Shown here in pieces: positions 8,814 to 16,815 of a DNA stretch of 43,745 nucleotides. Within the stretch, counting starts at the first letter, position 1; each line of letters starts with the position of its first letter. The notes under the pieces were generated by a model. It was not told where the DNA came from. It saw nothing but the letters and a program-made list of their open reading frames with translations, and ran no database searches. Location: positions 1-43,745 of the forward strand of contig JAFQUP010000172.1 in NCBI GenBank assembly GCA_017408405.1, given 5' to 3'. This stretch comes from Thermoguttaceae bacterium. Lineage in GTDB: Bacteria > Planctomycetota > Planctomycetia > Pirellulales > Thermoguttaceae. The position numbers and the translations under genes are program-made.

Positions 8814-10001
8814 ATGACACATTTCGAAACGGTGTGCCCCAATGACCATCCTGTCAAATTTATTTTGGAAATGTGCGGGAGAGTGGCTCAATGCCCAAAG
8901 TGTTGCGCGAAATTTGAACTTCCCAGGCTGGAAGAAGTTCGTCAAATTCTTGGGGACGATATTTCAGAGGAATTGAAAAAAGAGCTGAAAGAAGCTGAAA
9001 TTAAGCTGCGGCATTTGAACTGGAGTGAGGTTTCCCGTAAAACGCGGATGGCGGCAGCGGAAAATTTGAGCCGTCCCGTGAATGTGGAGAATGAATTTGA
9101 AGCGTTGAAAAAAGAAAATTTAAAGGAAACGGAGCAAAAAAGCCTGAAAAAAATGGGAGATAAAAAAATAGAGCAAAGAAATTTCGCAAAAGCGGCTGAA
9201 AGAGACTGCTCCTTAAATCCGCTTGAAAAAGAAGAGGAATTGGAAGCCGAACAGGAGCGGGAACACGAGGAAGCTTTACTTCAGTTTCTTTGTCCTAACG
9301 GGCATGAACTGTCTGCCTCAGCCAAAATGGCGGGTAAGAAGGGAAAATGTCCGGAATGTGGGGAGAAGTTCATTATTCCGATAATGGAAAACACGGAAGA
9401 GGCAGATCCTTTTGACTTGGACACGTATGACGCGGAGCCGGATATTTTCTCTTTTGATTCAGATAAAAAGAAGGCTGGCTCAGGGGATCTGTTTGCGGAA
9501 AGTATTACGAAAAACGCGGCGGTGAAGACTTTGAAAAAGCCTGTTCCGCCGTCGATATCCATCGCGAAAGATTCTGGAAACAAAGCGTTTCTCTATCCCA
9601 ATCTCGCGGTTAGTCCTTCAGGGGCGATTGATTTGGGGATTGAAGAAGCGCGCCATACCATTCCGGAAGCACTGAAAATGGATCCAATGGCCAAATTCTT
9701 TTGGACTTTATGGAATAGTGAACCGGAGAATCTCGTGAACTCTGCGTCGGAACTTAATATCCCGTACGCGCCTCCTCCCAAGGGAACAAAGTCCAAATTG
9801 ATCGGAACGGCAATGAAGAGCCACCAAAGCGGGAAGATTGAGATTCAGACGGCAGATGGAAAAACGTTTATTCCGCTTGAGTTTTACGAAGACAAATCCC
9901 TCAGCCCAATTGGTTTTTTTGAAGCCTTGGATGAAAATAAAAATTCCGTTACGCTCGTAATCCGTTGGGAAAATGTCGTTCGGATTGTCGTTAAAAAATA
10001 G
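8814..10001 (+). CDS. Double zinc-ribbon soluble protein, function unknown
   Basis: A 395-residue protein with no signal peptide or membrane segment. It carries two separate zinc-ribbon modules: CPNDH with CPKCC at about residues 8-32, and CPNGH with CPECG at about 161-184. Between them is a highly charged Lys/Glu-rich stretch likely to be coiled coil or disordered. The C-terminal 120 residues form a more ordered segment with several beta-like stretches ending in VTLVIRWENVVRIVVKK. No known enzyme motif is seen. It pairs with the divergent zinc-ribbon membrane protein at 7579-8463. The start has no strong ribosome site, so the exact N-terminus rests on the first zinc Cys being close to Met1. 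Confidence 0.75.
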   Translation: MTHFETVCPNDHPVKFILEMCGRVAQCPKCCAKFELPRLEEVRQILGDDISEELKKELKEAEIKLRHLNWSEVSRKTRMAAAENLSRPVNVENEFEALKKENLKETEQKSLKKMGDKKIEQRNFAKAAERDCSLNPLEKEEELEAEQEREHEEALLQFLCPNGHELSASAKMAGKKGKCPECGEKFIIPIMENTEEADPFDLDTYDAEPDIFSFDSDKKKAGSGDLFAESITKNAAVKTLKKPVPPSISIAKDSGNKAFLYPNLAVSPSGAIDLGIEEARHTIPEALKMDPMAKFFWTLWNSEPENLVNSASELNIPYAPPPKGTKSKLIGTAMKSHQSGKIEIQTADGKTFIPLEFYEDKSLSPIGFFEALDENKNSVTLVIRWENVVRIVVKK

Positions 10002-10040
10002 TTCCTGAAGCAAGTTGCTGGAAGAGAATAAAGAGCAGTG

Positions 10041-10056
10041 CCATTCGCGCGAATGG
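10041..10056. promoter_or_regulatory. 16-bp perfect palindrome upstream of thpR
   Basis: CCATTCGCGCGAATGG is fully self-complementary and lies 39 bases after the preceding stop and 61 bases before thpR. There is no T-run after it, so it is more like an operator or a small hairpin than an intrinsic terminator. Confidence 0.5.
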
Positions 10057-10117
10057 AATATGTCGGCAGAAAATTGGATATTTTCAAGTCCTGAAAATCA
10101 AAATTCAAAGGAAAAAA

Positions 10118-10696
10118 ATGGATTTTAAAATTCGTACTTTCATTGGGGTAGAGATTGCGGAGAAACCGCGGCTCCAGACCGGAAATTTTGCAAAAAAACT
10201 GATGCTCCCCCAGACGGACATCAAATGGGAGCCGCCGCACAAATACCATGTGACGCTTAAATTTTTGGACGAAATCCTGAATGAGGAAGTTAATGACATT
10301 TGTCTCCGAGTTCAGCGCGCGGTTCAGGATTTTCCAGCGTTTACGCTGGGGCTTTGCGGGGCAGGAGCTTTTCCTTCCATCGAAAAACCACGCACGATTT
10401 GGGTTGGAGTCAAGGAAGGAAAAGAAGAGATCATTGAACTTGCCCGGCGGGTTGATAGGGCGATGCAGGAGGCTGGTTTTCCGCGTGAACTGCGCCCTTT
10501 TTCACCGCATATTACCTTGGGAAGACTGCGCCGGGCCACGCCGGGACTGGTTGATTTGAGTCAGCTCCTGACGCAGTATCAGAATATCGATTTGGGAAAA
10601 TCTTTTATTCGCTCCGTTACTGTTTTCGCCAGCCACATGGCGCGTTCCGGTTCCTCGTACACGACATTGGCGACCTGTCCGCTTGCTGAAAAATAA
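10118..10696 (+). CDS. thpR: RNA 2',3'-cyclic phosphodiesterase (ThpR, 2H superfamily)
   Basis: A 192-residue 2H phosphoesterase, formerly called 2'-5' RNA ligase. Both catalytic HxTx motifs are present at the expected distance: H44-V-T46-L and H131-I-T133-L. The opening (RTFIGVEI) and the GAGAFPS and TIWVGV stretches are typical of the family, which opens 2',3'-cyclic phosphates in RNA. The length is normal. An AAAGGA ribosome site lies about 7 bases before ATG 10118. It stands alone, with a 116-base gap before it and a 430-base gap after it, so it is probably a single-gene unit. The physiological substrate of ThpR remains unsettled in bacteria. Confidence 0.92.
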   Translation: MDFKIRTFIGVEIAEKPRLQTGNFAKKLMLPQTDIKWEPPHKYHVTLKFLDEILNEEVNDICLRVQRAVQDFPAFTLGLCGAGAFPSIEKPRTIWVGVKEGKEEIIELARRVDRAMQEAGFPRELRPFSPHITLGRLRRATPGLVDLSQLLTQYQNIDLGKSFIRSVTVFASHMARSGSSYTTLATCPLAEK

Positions 10697-10837
10697 AGGA
10701 ACTTTCGGAAGATTTTCCTTGAATGAAGAGTCTGATTCGAGAAAAATTTTTCCTGAAAAAATGGTAAATTTCGCTGCTTTTCGGAATTTTAACGCTGAAA
10801 CGGGATGATTTAACGTCCGATTTTACCGCTCATGCCG

Positions 10838-10866
10838 ATTATAGCAGAAAAAAGAAATTTTGTCAG
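10838..10866 (-). promoter_or_regulatory. Near-consensus minus-strand promoter with no clear gene after it
   Basis: On the minus strand CTGACA, 17 bases, TATAAT. Transcription would start near 10831 and run left, antisense to thpR. The only reading frame at the start is an eight-codon MSGKIGR stop. It may drive a small or antisense RNA, or be a chance match. Confidence 0.45.
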
Positions 10867-10919
10867 ATTCGGCGGGCAAATAGTCGATTTTGTCGAAAAG
10901 AGAGATTTTAGACACTTTT

Positions 10920-10939
10920 TTCCAGTGAAATTACTGGAA
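10920..10939. promoter_or_regulatory. Inverted repeat TTCCAGT-N6-ACTGGAA
   Basis: Perfect 7-base arms separated by six bases, about 190 bases before the VWA gene start. The lack of a T-run downstream suggests a protein-binding site or leader hairpin. Confidence 0.4.
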
Positions 10940-11126
10940 TCTCTCTGTTTTTCGGAGGCAGGAGCGAAAATGAATCTCCGGTAACGAGGGCAATGTCCTG
11001 CTTTTGAGAAACAGAAAACACAAAAACAAAAAGAAATAAAGAAATTTTGGAAACAGCCCGTATTTTCCGTGTGGAAAAATTCGGAATCCATAATGAACTA
11101 CTGTTGCTTTCTCTGGAGAGTAAACT

Positions 11127-14100
11127 ATGACAAAACAGATATTACCAATGGTTCTCGGCACCCTGCTGGTGAGTGCGTGGAGCCTTGCGGATGCTCAATC
11201 CATCGTATCCAGCCCGGAAAGTCCTGTGACGGCGGTACCGCTGGGAGCTGTTCCTGCGGCGGATGTCCCCGCGCCTGCGGCCACTCAGGAACAGATCATT
11301 TATGCGCAGTCGGACGCACCGGTCATGAATCCCATGATGCAGGTCAATTCGGCAGATGATGCTGATTATTTCGTTTTGTCGATTCCTCCAGTTCCCGAAG
11401 AATTGGAAGCCAAAGTGGATGTCGTCATTCTTTGTGATACTTCGGCTTCCATGAACGGCGCGTTCAGAGATGATCAGATGACCGCTCTTCAGCTTGTCAC
11501 CGGTTCCCTTGGAGCCGAGGACCGCGTAAAGATACTGGCCTGTGACTTGAACGCGATTCCCATGACGAATGGTTTTGCGGGAGCCGCGTCCAGTGATGTC
11601 GAGAACGCCATTACGAAACTTCAGGCCCGTACTCCTCTTGGCTCCATGGACATCGCTAAAGCCCTTCAGGCTGCCGTGGAATCTTTTGATGCCGCTTCTG
11701 ATGCCGCGAAGGTTATCGTTTTCATCGGTCAGGGAAGCAGCCGAGCCAATCTCATGCTCCCGAACGAATTTGCCGCGCTGGCTGATTCACTCGCGAAAAA
11801 TCGTGTCAGTGTTGATTCTGTCGCCGTTGGACCGAATGTTGATGTCGTCCTTTTGAAGACTCTTGCCGCTAAAACGGGCGGTATGGTCGTCGCGAACGAA
11901 GACCCCAATTTTGGTGATTTGCCGGGTATGATTCGCCGTAAAGTCGCGTGGACCGCTGGAGAAGCCTCCCATTCCTTCACCGCGCTTTATCCAATTCAGA
12001 TCCCGCCGCTTCGTTCAGATCGTGAAACGATAGTCATTGGAAAGGCTGACAAAGGCGTTGGTGCCAGTACGCTTAAATTCTCTCTTGAAAACGGTTCCTC
12101 ACTTTCCTTCAATTTCCGACCTGAAGCCGCTGCAGGTTCTTTCATTAGGGACATGGTTGGGAAAGTGGAAAAGAATAACGGCTGGCTTCCGCTTGAAAAA
12201 TGGTCCGACGTGATGAACGTCGTTCAGAATGTTGAGCAGCATACGGATTCCATGATTGCCATGGCAAAAGGTCTTTTGGACGGTAAAACGTTTGAGCTGG
12301 ACCAGGCTGAAGCACTCGTAAAAGAAGCCGCGGCCAAAGCTCCGAATAATCCTGAAGTTCAGGAAATGGTGGAGCTGATTGGTGAGCTTCGTGCCCGTCA
12401 GGCTGGCGATATTACTGAATTCATGAATCCTGGCGGCAATGAACTCCAGGCTGAACTCATGGCGGAAGATGTCAACACCCAGCGTGAGCGCGTGATCGTT
12501 CAGGAAGCCATTAACAAAGCGCGTGAAGCAATGGCTGAAAATCCAATGGAAGCTATTGACATTCTGTCCGCGGAACTCGCGAAAATTAGTGCTCTCGGCC
12601 TCCCGTCCGAGGTTCAGGATACGCTGACCCGCCAGATTCAGTCTTCCATCCGTGAAGCCAAATCCCGCGAAGAAGCTCGCAGTATCAAGAAAGCGGAGGA
12701 ACGTACTCGGCTGACTGAAATGCGCGAACGTCAGATCGCTTTGGATAACGCGAAAACGGAACAGCAGAATATGATGCAGATGATGCGCCGTTTCGATTCG
12801 CTTATGGACGAAGGCAAATATCGTGAAGCCGAAGAATCCGCTGCCGCCGCGGTCCTTGAGAAGGATCCGGAAAATGTTGCGGCAATCGCTGGAACCATTA
12901 CGGCTCGCCATCGCGGGTACATTGAACGCAACCGTCAACTGGTTGTTCAGCGTCAGAAAGGTTTTGTCGACGCGCTTTACCAGTCAGAACTTGGAAGCGT
13001 TCCGTTCCCAGATGATCCGCCGGTCGTTTATCCTGATTCCGAGGTCTGGAAACGCATGACAGACCGTCGTGTCGAGAAATATTCTTCGATGGACCTTGCG
13101 CAGAGCAGTCAGGCTGAAAAGCAGCTCAACGAAGCTCTTGCCAAACCGACCCAGATTAGTGAAGTTGAGACGCCGCTGCCGATGGTCATCGATAAACTCA
13201 AGGACCAGCATCAGATTGGTATTCAGCTTGATACCGCGGCATTGGAAGAAGAAGGTCTTGACCCCGAACTTCCCATTACCCTCGACGTGAACGGAATTTC
13301 TTTGGGCGCGGCGCTTCGTCTGATGCTCACCAGTAATGACATGATGTTCGTTATTGAAGATGAAGTTCTCAAAATCACGACGGCTACGAGAGCGGAAGAA
13401 AGCCAGTCCACTCGCGTTTATCCGGTGGCAGACATCGTCATTCCGATTCAGAATATGCCTCCGATGAACGGTGGTATGGGCGGCGGTATGCTCGGAAATA
13501 ACGGTTCCGGCGGTATGAGCGGCGGCTTTGGCGGCATGATGGGCGGTGCCGGCATGGGCATGGGCGGCGGCGGTATGGGTATGGGCGGCATGGGCATGGG
13601 CGGCGGTATGGGCGGCTTCATGAATTCCGGTGAAGCCCTCAAACGCGCGGCTGCCATCAATAAAGCCACTGGCGGTGCTTTCTTTAATGCCAAAGAAGAA
13701 GTGCGGCAGGCCGGAAACGCTAACTCAATGAAAAAGTCCGTGAAGAAAGCTTCTCCCGCCAAGTGGAACAAGTATTTCCGAAAACTTGAAAACGCGGATG
13801 AGGCAGTGGTGACGGACAGTCAGGCTAAAGTTCGGGAAGTCGTGCGTCAGCTGCGCAAGGAGAGACGTTTTGATGAAATCATCACGATTCTCGAAGCCGC
13901 GATTTTGAATGACCAGGTTCAGCCCTGGATGTACGAGACTCTCGCGATCGCGATGGTCATGGATAAACGTCCCGCGGAAGATGTGGAACGCGCCTACCTT
14001 TCCGCTTTGGAATTCTGTGAGGATCCGAATCAGATGCTTCTGATTGGTACTTTCATGGAAAATCTGAACTTCCACGATCGTGCTCTGAAAATTTACCAGG

Positions 14101-15101
14101 AACTTGGAAAACTGTTCCCGGAAAGTCCTGAACCATTTGTTTTTGCCCTGAATCTGGCGCGTCGTCCTGACGTTGATAATCTGGAAATGATTCAGTGGGC
14201 ATCGCTTGGGCTGCTTCGTCTTGAAGTCTCCGCAGACCGTAAGCCTGACTGGGACAGCGCGCTTTTGAGTGCCAAAGCTGTCGCGGCTCGTCTGGACGCG
14301 GAGGGCAAGGCGGAAGACGCGAAAGCGTTTGAGCAGGAAATGGAACTGGCGCTTCAGCGTGATTGCGTCGTGAATGTTTCCTGGACTGGCGACGCGGACA
14401 TTGATTTGTTCGTTGAGGAACCGAATGGTTCTCTCTGCTCCATGCGCAACCAGCGCAGTGCCGGCGGCGGTTTCATTACGGCTGATGGTTTCACTAAAAA
14501 TGAAGGACGCGACGCTTCTTCCAAAGCGGTTGAAACGTATGTCTGTTCAGAGGGATTTGCCGGAACGTACCGTGTGTTCGCGAAACGTATCTGGGGTGAA
14601 GTAACCGGTAACAAAGTCATTGTTGAAGGTACCATTCATTACGGTACGGGCGAATCCAAAACGATCAAAATGGCGATTCCGCTTGAAAACGATGCTTGCT
14701 GTGTCGAGTTTGCGCTTGATAAAGGCCGACGCACGGAATCACTGGAAGTCGCGAAGATGAACACGACCATCGCCAAAGCGAAGGAAGCGCAGATTTCCCA
14801 GAAACTCTTCCAGAATATCGACCAGCACGCGATGGCCAGCTACGGCTCCTCTGATTCTTCCAAGTGGGCACCTTATTTCCAGTCAGATGCGGTTGGATAT
14901 ATGCCGGTAATTTGGACTCTTCAGCCTGGTGCTACCTACGGAGCGACGGGTGTCGTTTCGGCCGACCGCCGTTACGTTCGTATTTCGGTTGCTCCAACAT
15001 TCTCCAGCATTGGAAAAGTTACCGTATTCAACTATGTGACGGGTGAAGGTAATTCCTATGACGGAAATGAAGGTATGGGCGGCGGAAATAACAATAACTA
15101 A
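11127..15101 (+). CDS. Giant secreted VWA protein with secretin-like STN segment and Met/Gly-rich tract
   Basis: A 1324-residue exported protein with a Sec signal peptide ending near ADAQS. Parts in order: a VWA domain at about 95-275 with the metal-site start DTSAS (DxSxS); a helical, TPR-like and coiled-coil charged region at about 380-650; a segment at about 677-753 (PLPMVIDKLKDQ, LDVNGISLGAALRLML) resembling the secretin/TonB short N-terminal (STN) fold; a low-complexity Met/Gly tract at about 775-832; more TPR-like helices; then at about 1080-1195 a beta domain (SWTGDADIDLFVEEPNG) resembling DUF2135. It probably forms an extracytoplasmic adhesion or scaffold protein. Codon use is more biased than in most neighbours, suggesting high expression. 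GGAGAG precedes ATG 11127. A terminator follows at 15121. Confidence 0.75.
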   Translation: MTKQILPMVLGTLLVSAWSLADAQSIVSSPESPVTAVPLGAVPAADVPAPAATQEQIIYAQSDAPVMNPMMQVNSADDADYFVLSIPPVPEELEAKVDVVILCDTSASMNGAFRDDQMTALQLVTGSLGAEDRVKILACDLNAIPMTNGFAGAASSDVENAITKLQARTPLGSMDIAKALQAAVESFDAASDAAKVIVFIGQGSSRANLMLPNEFAALADSLAKNRVSVDSVAVGPNVDVVLLKTLAAKTGGMVVANEDPNFGDLPGMIRRKVAWTAGEASHSFTALYPIQIPPLRSDRETIVIGKADKGVGASTLKFSLENGSSLSFNFRPEAAAGSFIRDMVGKVEKNNGWLPLEKWSDVMNVVQNVEQHTDSMIAMAKGLLDGKTFELDQAEALVKEAAAKAPNNPEVQEMVELIGELRARQAGDITEFMNPGGNELQAELMAEDVNTQRERVIVQEAINKAREAMAENPMEAIDILSAELAKISALGLPSEVQDTLTRQIQSSIREAKSREEARSIKKAEERTRLTEMRERQIALDNAKTEQQNMMQMMRRFDSLMDEGKYREAEESAAAAVLEKDPENVAAIAGTITARHRGYIERNRQLVVQRQKGFVDALYQSELGSVPFPDDPPVVYPDSEVWKRMTDRRVEKYSSMDLAQSSQAEKQLNEALAKPTQISEVETPLPMVIDKLKDQHQIGIQLDTAALEEEGLDPELPITLDVNGISLGAALRLMLTSNDMMFVIEDEVLKITTATRAEESQSTRVYPVADIVIPIQNMPPMNGGMGGGMLGNNGSGGMSGGFGGMMGGAGMGMGGGGMGMGGMGMGGGMGGFMNSGEALKRAAAINKATGGAFFNAKEEVRQAGNANSMKKSVKKASPAKWNKYFRKLENADEAVVTDSQAKVREVVRQLRKERRFDEIITILEAAILNDQVQPWMYETLAIAMVMDKRPAEDVERAYLSALEFCEDPNQMLLIGTFMENLNFHDRALKIYQELGKLFPESPEPFVFALNLARRPDVDNLEMIQWASLGLLRLEVSADRKPDWDSALLSAKAVAARLDAEGKAEDAKAFEQEMELALQRDCVVNVSWTGDADIDLFVEEPNGSLCSMRNQRSAGGGFITADGFTKNEGRDASSKAVETYVCSEGFAGTYRVFAKRIWGEVTGNKVIVEGTIHYGTGESKTIKMAIPLENDACCVEFALDKGRRTESLEVAKMNTTIAKAKEAQISQKLFQNIDQHAMASYGSSDSSKWAPYFQSDAVGYMPVIWTLQPGATYGATGVVSADRRYVRISVAPTFSSIGKVTVFNYVTGEGNSYDGNEGMGGGNNNN

Positions 15102-15120
15102 TTCCGTGGTCAGTTAGGTT

Positions 15121-15158
15121 AAAAAGGAGAGGCAGATTTGGATCTGTCTCTCTTTTTT
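15121..15158 (+). terminator. Intrinsic terminator after the VWA gene
   Basis: GAGAGGCAGAT pairs with ATCTGTCTCTC (one G-T pair), flanked by an A-run before and a T-run after, 20 bases past the stop codon at 15101. It could act in both directions. Confidence 0.9.
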
Positions 15159-15201
15159 CATAAAATTTTTGGAAAAAAGATATTGATAGGAAACGTCGCG
15201 T

Positions 15202-15681
15202 ATGAAACTTGGTATTTTGAGCGATACGCACGGAAATATTGAAAACACTAAACGGGCAATGGATATTTTTCGGCTTCATGGGGTTAGTGAAATCATTCAT
15301 TGCGGAGACGTGGGCAGTGCGGAAGTCGTAAAGATACTGGCGGAAATTCCGTGTCATTTTGTGTTTGGAAATACGGATATGCCGGGAACCATTCGCAAGG
15401 CAGTGCTTGAGGCAGGTCAAACGTGCTGGGATTATCTTGGGACGATTGAGCGGGAGGGAAGTCAGATCGCGTTTCTTCATGGGCATGATTGGCGTACCCT
15501 GGAGGAACTGGTTCAGTCAGGACGTTTCCAGCTCATCTGCACGGGGCACACGCATGAATTTCACTGGATGATTCATGGGGAAACCAAATTGCTGAATCCC
15601 GGAGCGCTTCATCGAACGGCGGCTCCTTCAGTCGCAATTTTAAAATTGCCGGAACTTCAGGTTGAGTTGGAACGAGTTTGA
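15202..15681 (+). CDS. YfcE/MJ0936-family metallophosphodiesterase
   Basis: A 159-residue calcineurin-like phosphoesterase of the YfcE/MJ0936 family. Metal-binding and catalytic residues are all visible: D8 and H10 (SDTHGN), D36 (CGDVG), N57 (FGNTD), H93/H95 (LHGHD), and H116/H118 (TGHTH), followed by LNPGA. The family hydrolyses phosphodiesters in vitro with Mn2+ or Mg2+; the natural substrate is not known and cannot be told from sequence. The length is typical for the minimal form. It begins 44 bases after the terminator of the previous gene, so it probably has its own promoter in that short gap. The ribosome site is weak (AGGAAA). Confidence 0.88.
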   Translation: MKLGILSDTHGNIENTKRAMDIFRLHGVSEIIHCGDVGSAEVVKILAEIPCHFVFGNTDMPGTIRKAVLEAGQTCWDYLGTIEREGSQIAFLHGHDWRTLEELVQSGRFQLICTGHTHEFHWMIHGETKLLNPGALHRTAAPSVAILKLPELQVELERV

Positions 15682-15808
15682 CGAGTCATGAATTCAGAGA
15701 CGGTAAAAAATGATTTCCCGCAATGGGATTGACGGACATTATTTGTGGTGACCAATTCGGAAGACTTTTCGGAATTGCCGGGAAAATGATTTCAAATCTC
15801 TGTTTTTC

Positions 15809-15824
15809 TGAACGTAAACGTTCA
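15809..15824. promoter_or_regulatory. Inverted repeat TGAACGT-AA-ACGTTCA upstream of infC
   Basis: Perfect 7-base arms around AA, about 60 bases upstream of the infC -35. It looks like an operator. It is close to, but not the same spacing as, the GAAC-N4-GTTC LexA box of Gram-positive bacteria (here N6). Confidence 0.45.
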
Positions 15825-15882
15825 AAAGAGAAAAAATTTTGCAAAATTTTATCTTTTTTTGAAAAAAATCGTCCCCCCGGGC

Positions 15883-15911
15883 TTGACGGAATGCCGAAAA
15901 GAGGGAATACT
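15883..15911 (+). promoter_or_regulatory. infC promoter with C tract
   Basis: CCCCCCGGGC lies directly before TTGACG (-35), then 17 bases and AATACT (-10). The start would be near 15918, giving an 80-base leader for infC. The 318-base gap 15682-16000 otherwise holds only the inverted repeat at 15809-15824 and A/T-rich sequence. Confidence 0.65.
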
Positions 15912-16000
15912 TTAAGATAATTGAATTTTTGTCGGGCACGGTGCTTTTCGACGATTCAAAAGCCTTGAACAGTTAAGGAACGACAGGAGAAAATTAACGA

Positions 16001-16528
16001 ATGAATTTACGGAAAAATCCCGCAGACTCCAAAAACCAGCAGCGCATCAATGAGCAGATTCGTGCCCGTGAGGTACGAGTCATTAGTGAAGCGGGTGAAC
16101 AGTTGGGAATTATGCACATCCGAAAAGCTCTGGAGCTGGCTCAGGAAGCTGGTTTGGATCTTGTGGAAGTGGCCCCGAATGAGAAGTTTCCAGTTTGCCG
16201 AATTATGGACTATGGGAAGTTTAAGTACCAGATGGCCAAAAAGCAGAGCAAGTCGGTGCAGCATACGGTGAAGGTAAAAGAGATTCGCCTTCGTCCAGGT
16301 ACTGGCGACAATGATGTTAACGTGAAAGTGAACGCGGCAAAGGGGTTCCTTGAGAAAAAAGATAAAGTTCTTGTTTCCATCGTTTTTCGCGGTCGTGAAC
16401 TTGCCCATATTCAGGAAGGCGAACGCATGATGAAGCAGGTTCTTGATTTGTTGGCTCCGTACGGTAAAGTTGATGGAAATCCCTCTAAGCAGGGCAAGAG
16501 AATTTCCTGTACGGTGACGCCGAACTGA
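16001..16528 (+). CDS. infC: Translation initiation factor IF-3
   Basis: A 175-residue IF-3, which binds the 30S subunit, checks start-codon/initiator pairing and prevents early joining of subunits. Both domains are intact: the N-domain (REVRVISEAGEQLGIM, DLVEVAP, CRIMDYGKFKY) and the C-domain (VKEIRLRPGTGDND, FLEKKDKVLVSIVFRGRE, ending CTVTPN). The start is a plain ATG rather than the rare AUU used for autocontrol in enterobacteria. An in-frame TAA just upstream rules out an earlier start. AGGAG lies about 11 bases before it. Unusually, rpmI and rplT do not follow; a terminator-like hairpin and a glycosyltransferase gene come next. Confidence 0.96.
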   Translation: MNLRKNPADSKNQQRINEQIRAREVRVISEAGEQLGIMHIRKALELAQEAGLDLVEVAPNEKFPVCRIMDYGKFKYQMAKKQSKSVQHTVKVKEIRLRPGTGDNDVNVKVNAAKGFLEKKDKVLVSIVFRGRELAHIQEGERMMKQVLDLLAPYGKVDGNPSKQGKRISCTVTPN

Positions 16529-16593
16529 TTTGGCGAACGTATTTTGTTTGACAGTAAGCGGATCGGAAATATGGTCGGATAGGTTTTGAGATG

Positions 16594-16631
16594 ACCCTGA
16601 TTGAGTTTCCGGTACCGCTAGGGGTTTTTTT
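16594..16631 (+). terminator. Probable terminator after infC
   Basis: ACCCT can pair with AGGGGT (one bulge or a G-T pair), followed at once by eight Ts. The loop is long (about 21 bases), so the hairpin is weak, but the T-run and its place after infC support it. Confidence 0.5.
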
Positions 16632-16815
16632 GTCTTTATTGGGGACCTCTGGTTTCTCCGATTTCATGAGATTTTATTCTCAGACAGTTTCGGGCGGGAC
16701 GAAGCGGGCCATGACAAAATAGGCCAAGACAAAGTGAGCGATGGAAATACTGAGGAAATTCATTGTTCAGTGCTGATTTTGAGCGGGAGCAGAGCAGATT
16801 CCCAAAGAGAGTAAA

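Larger units (their letters stand above)
10697..11126. other. 430-base intergenic region before the VWA gene, with several signals
   Basis: No protein gene of normal size is seen. It contains a minus-strand promoter match (10838-10866), an inverted repeat TTCCAGT/ACTGGAA (10920-10939) and a GCAGGA/TCCTGC pair near 10960-11005 enclosing a four-codon start-stop (ATG-AAT-CTC-CGG-TAA) preceded by AGGAG. A possible plus promoter is the TGG-TAAATT near 10762-10770, but its -35 is poor. Confidence 0.4.

Noticed and set aside
12099..12938. 279-codon minus-strand open frame within the VWA gene
   Set aside because: Phe/His-rich mirror of a coherent plus-strand protein with signal peptide and domains.
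13455..13625. Repetitive GGCGGTATGGGC-like DNA considered as a tandem repeat or CRISPR
   Set aside because: It is in frame within the VWA protein and codes for a Met/Gly-rich tract; there are no constant repeats with unique spacers.
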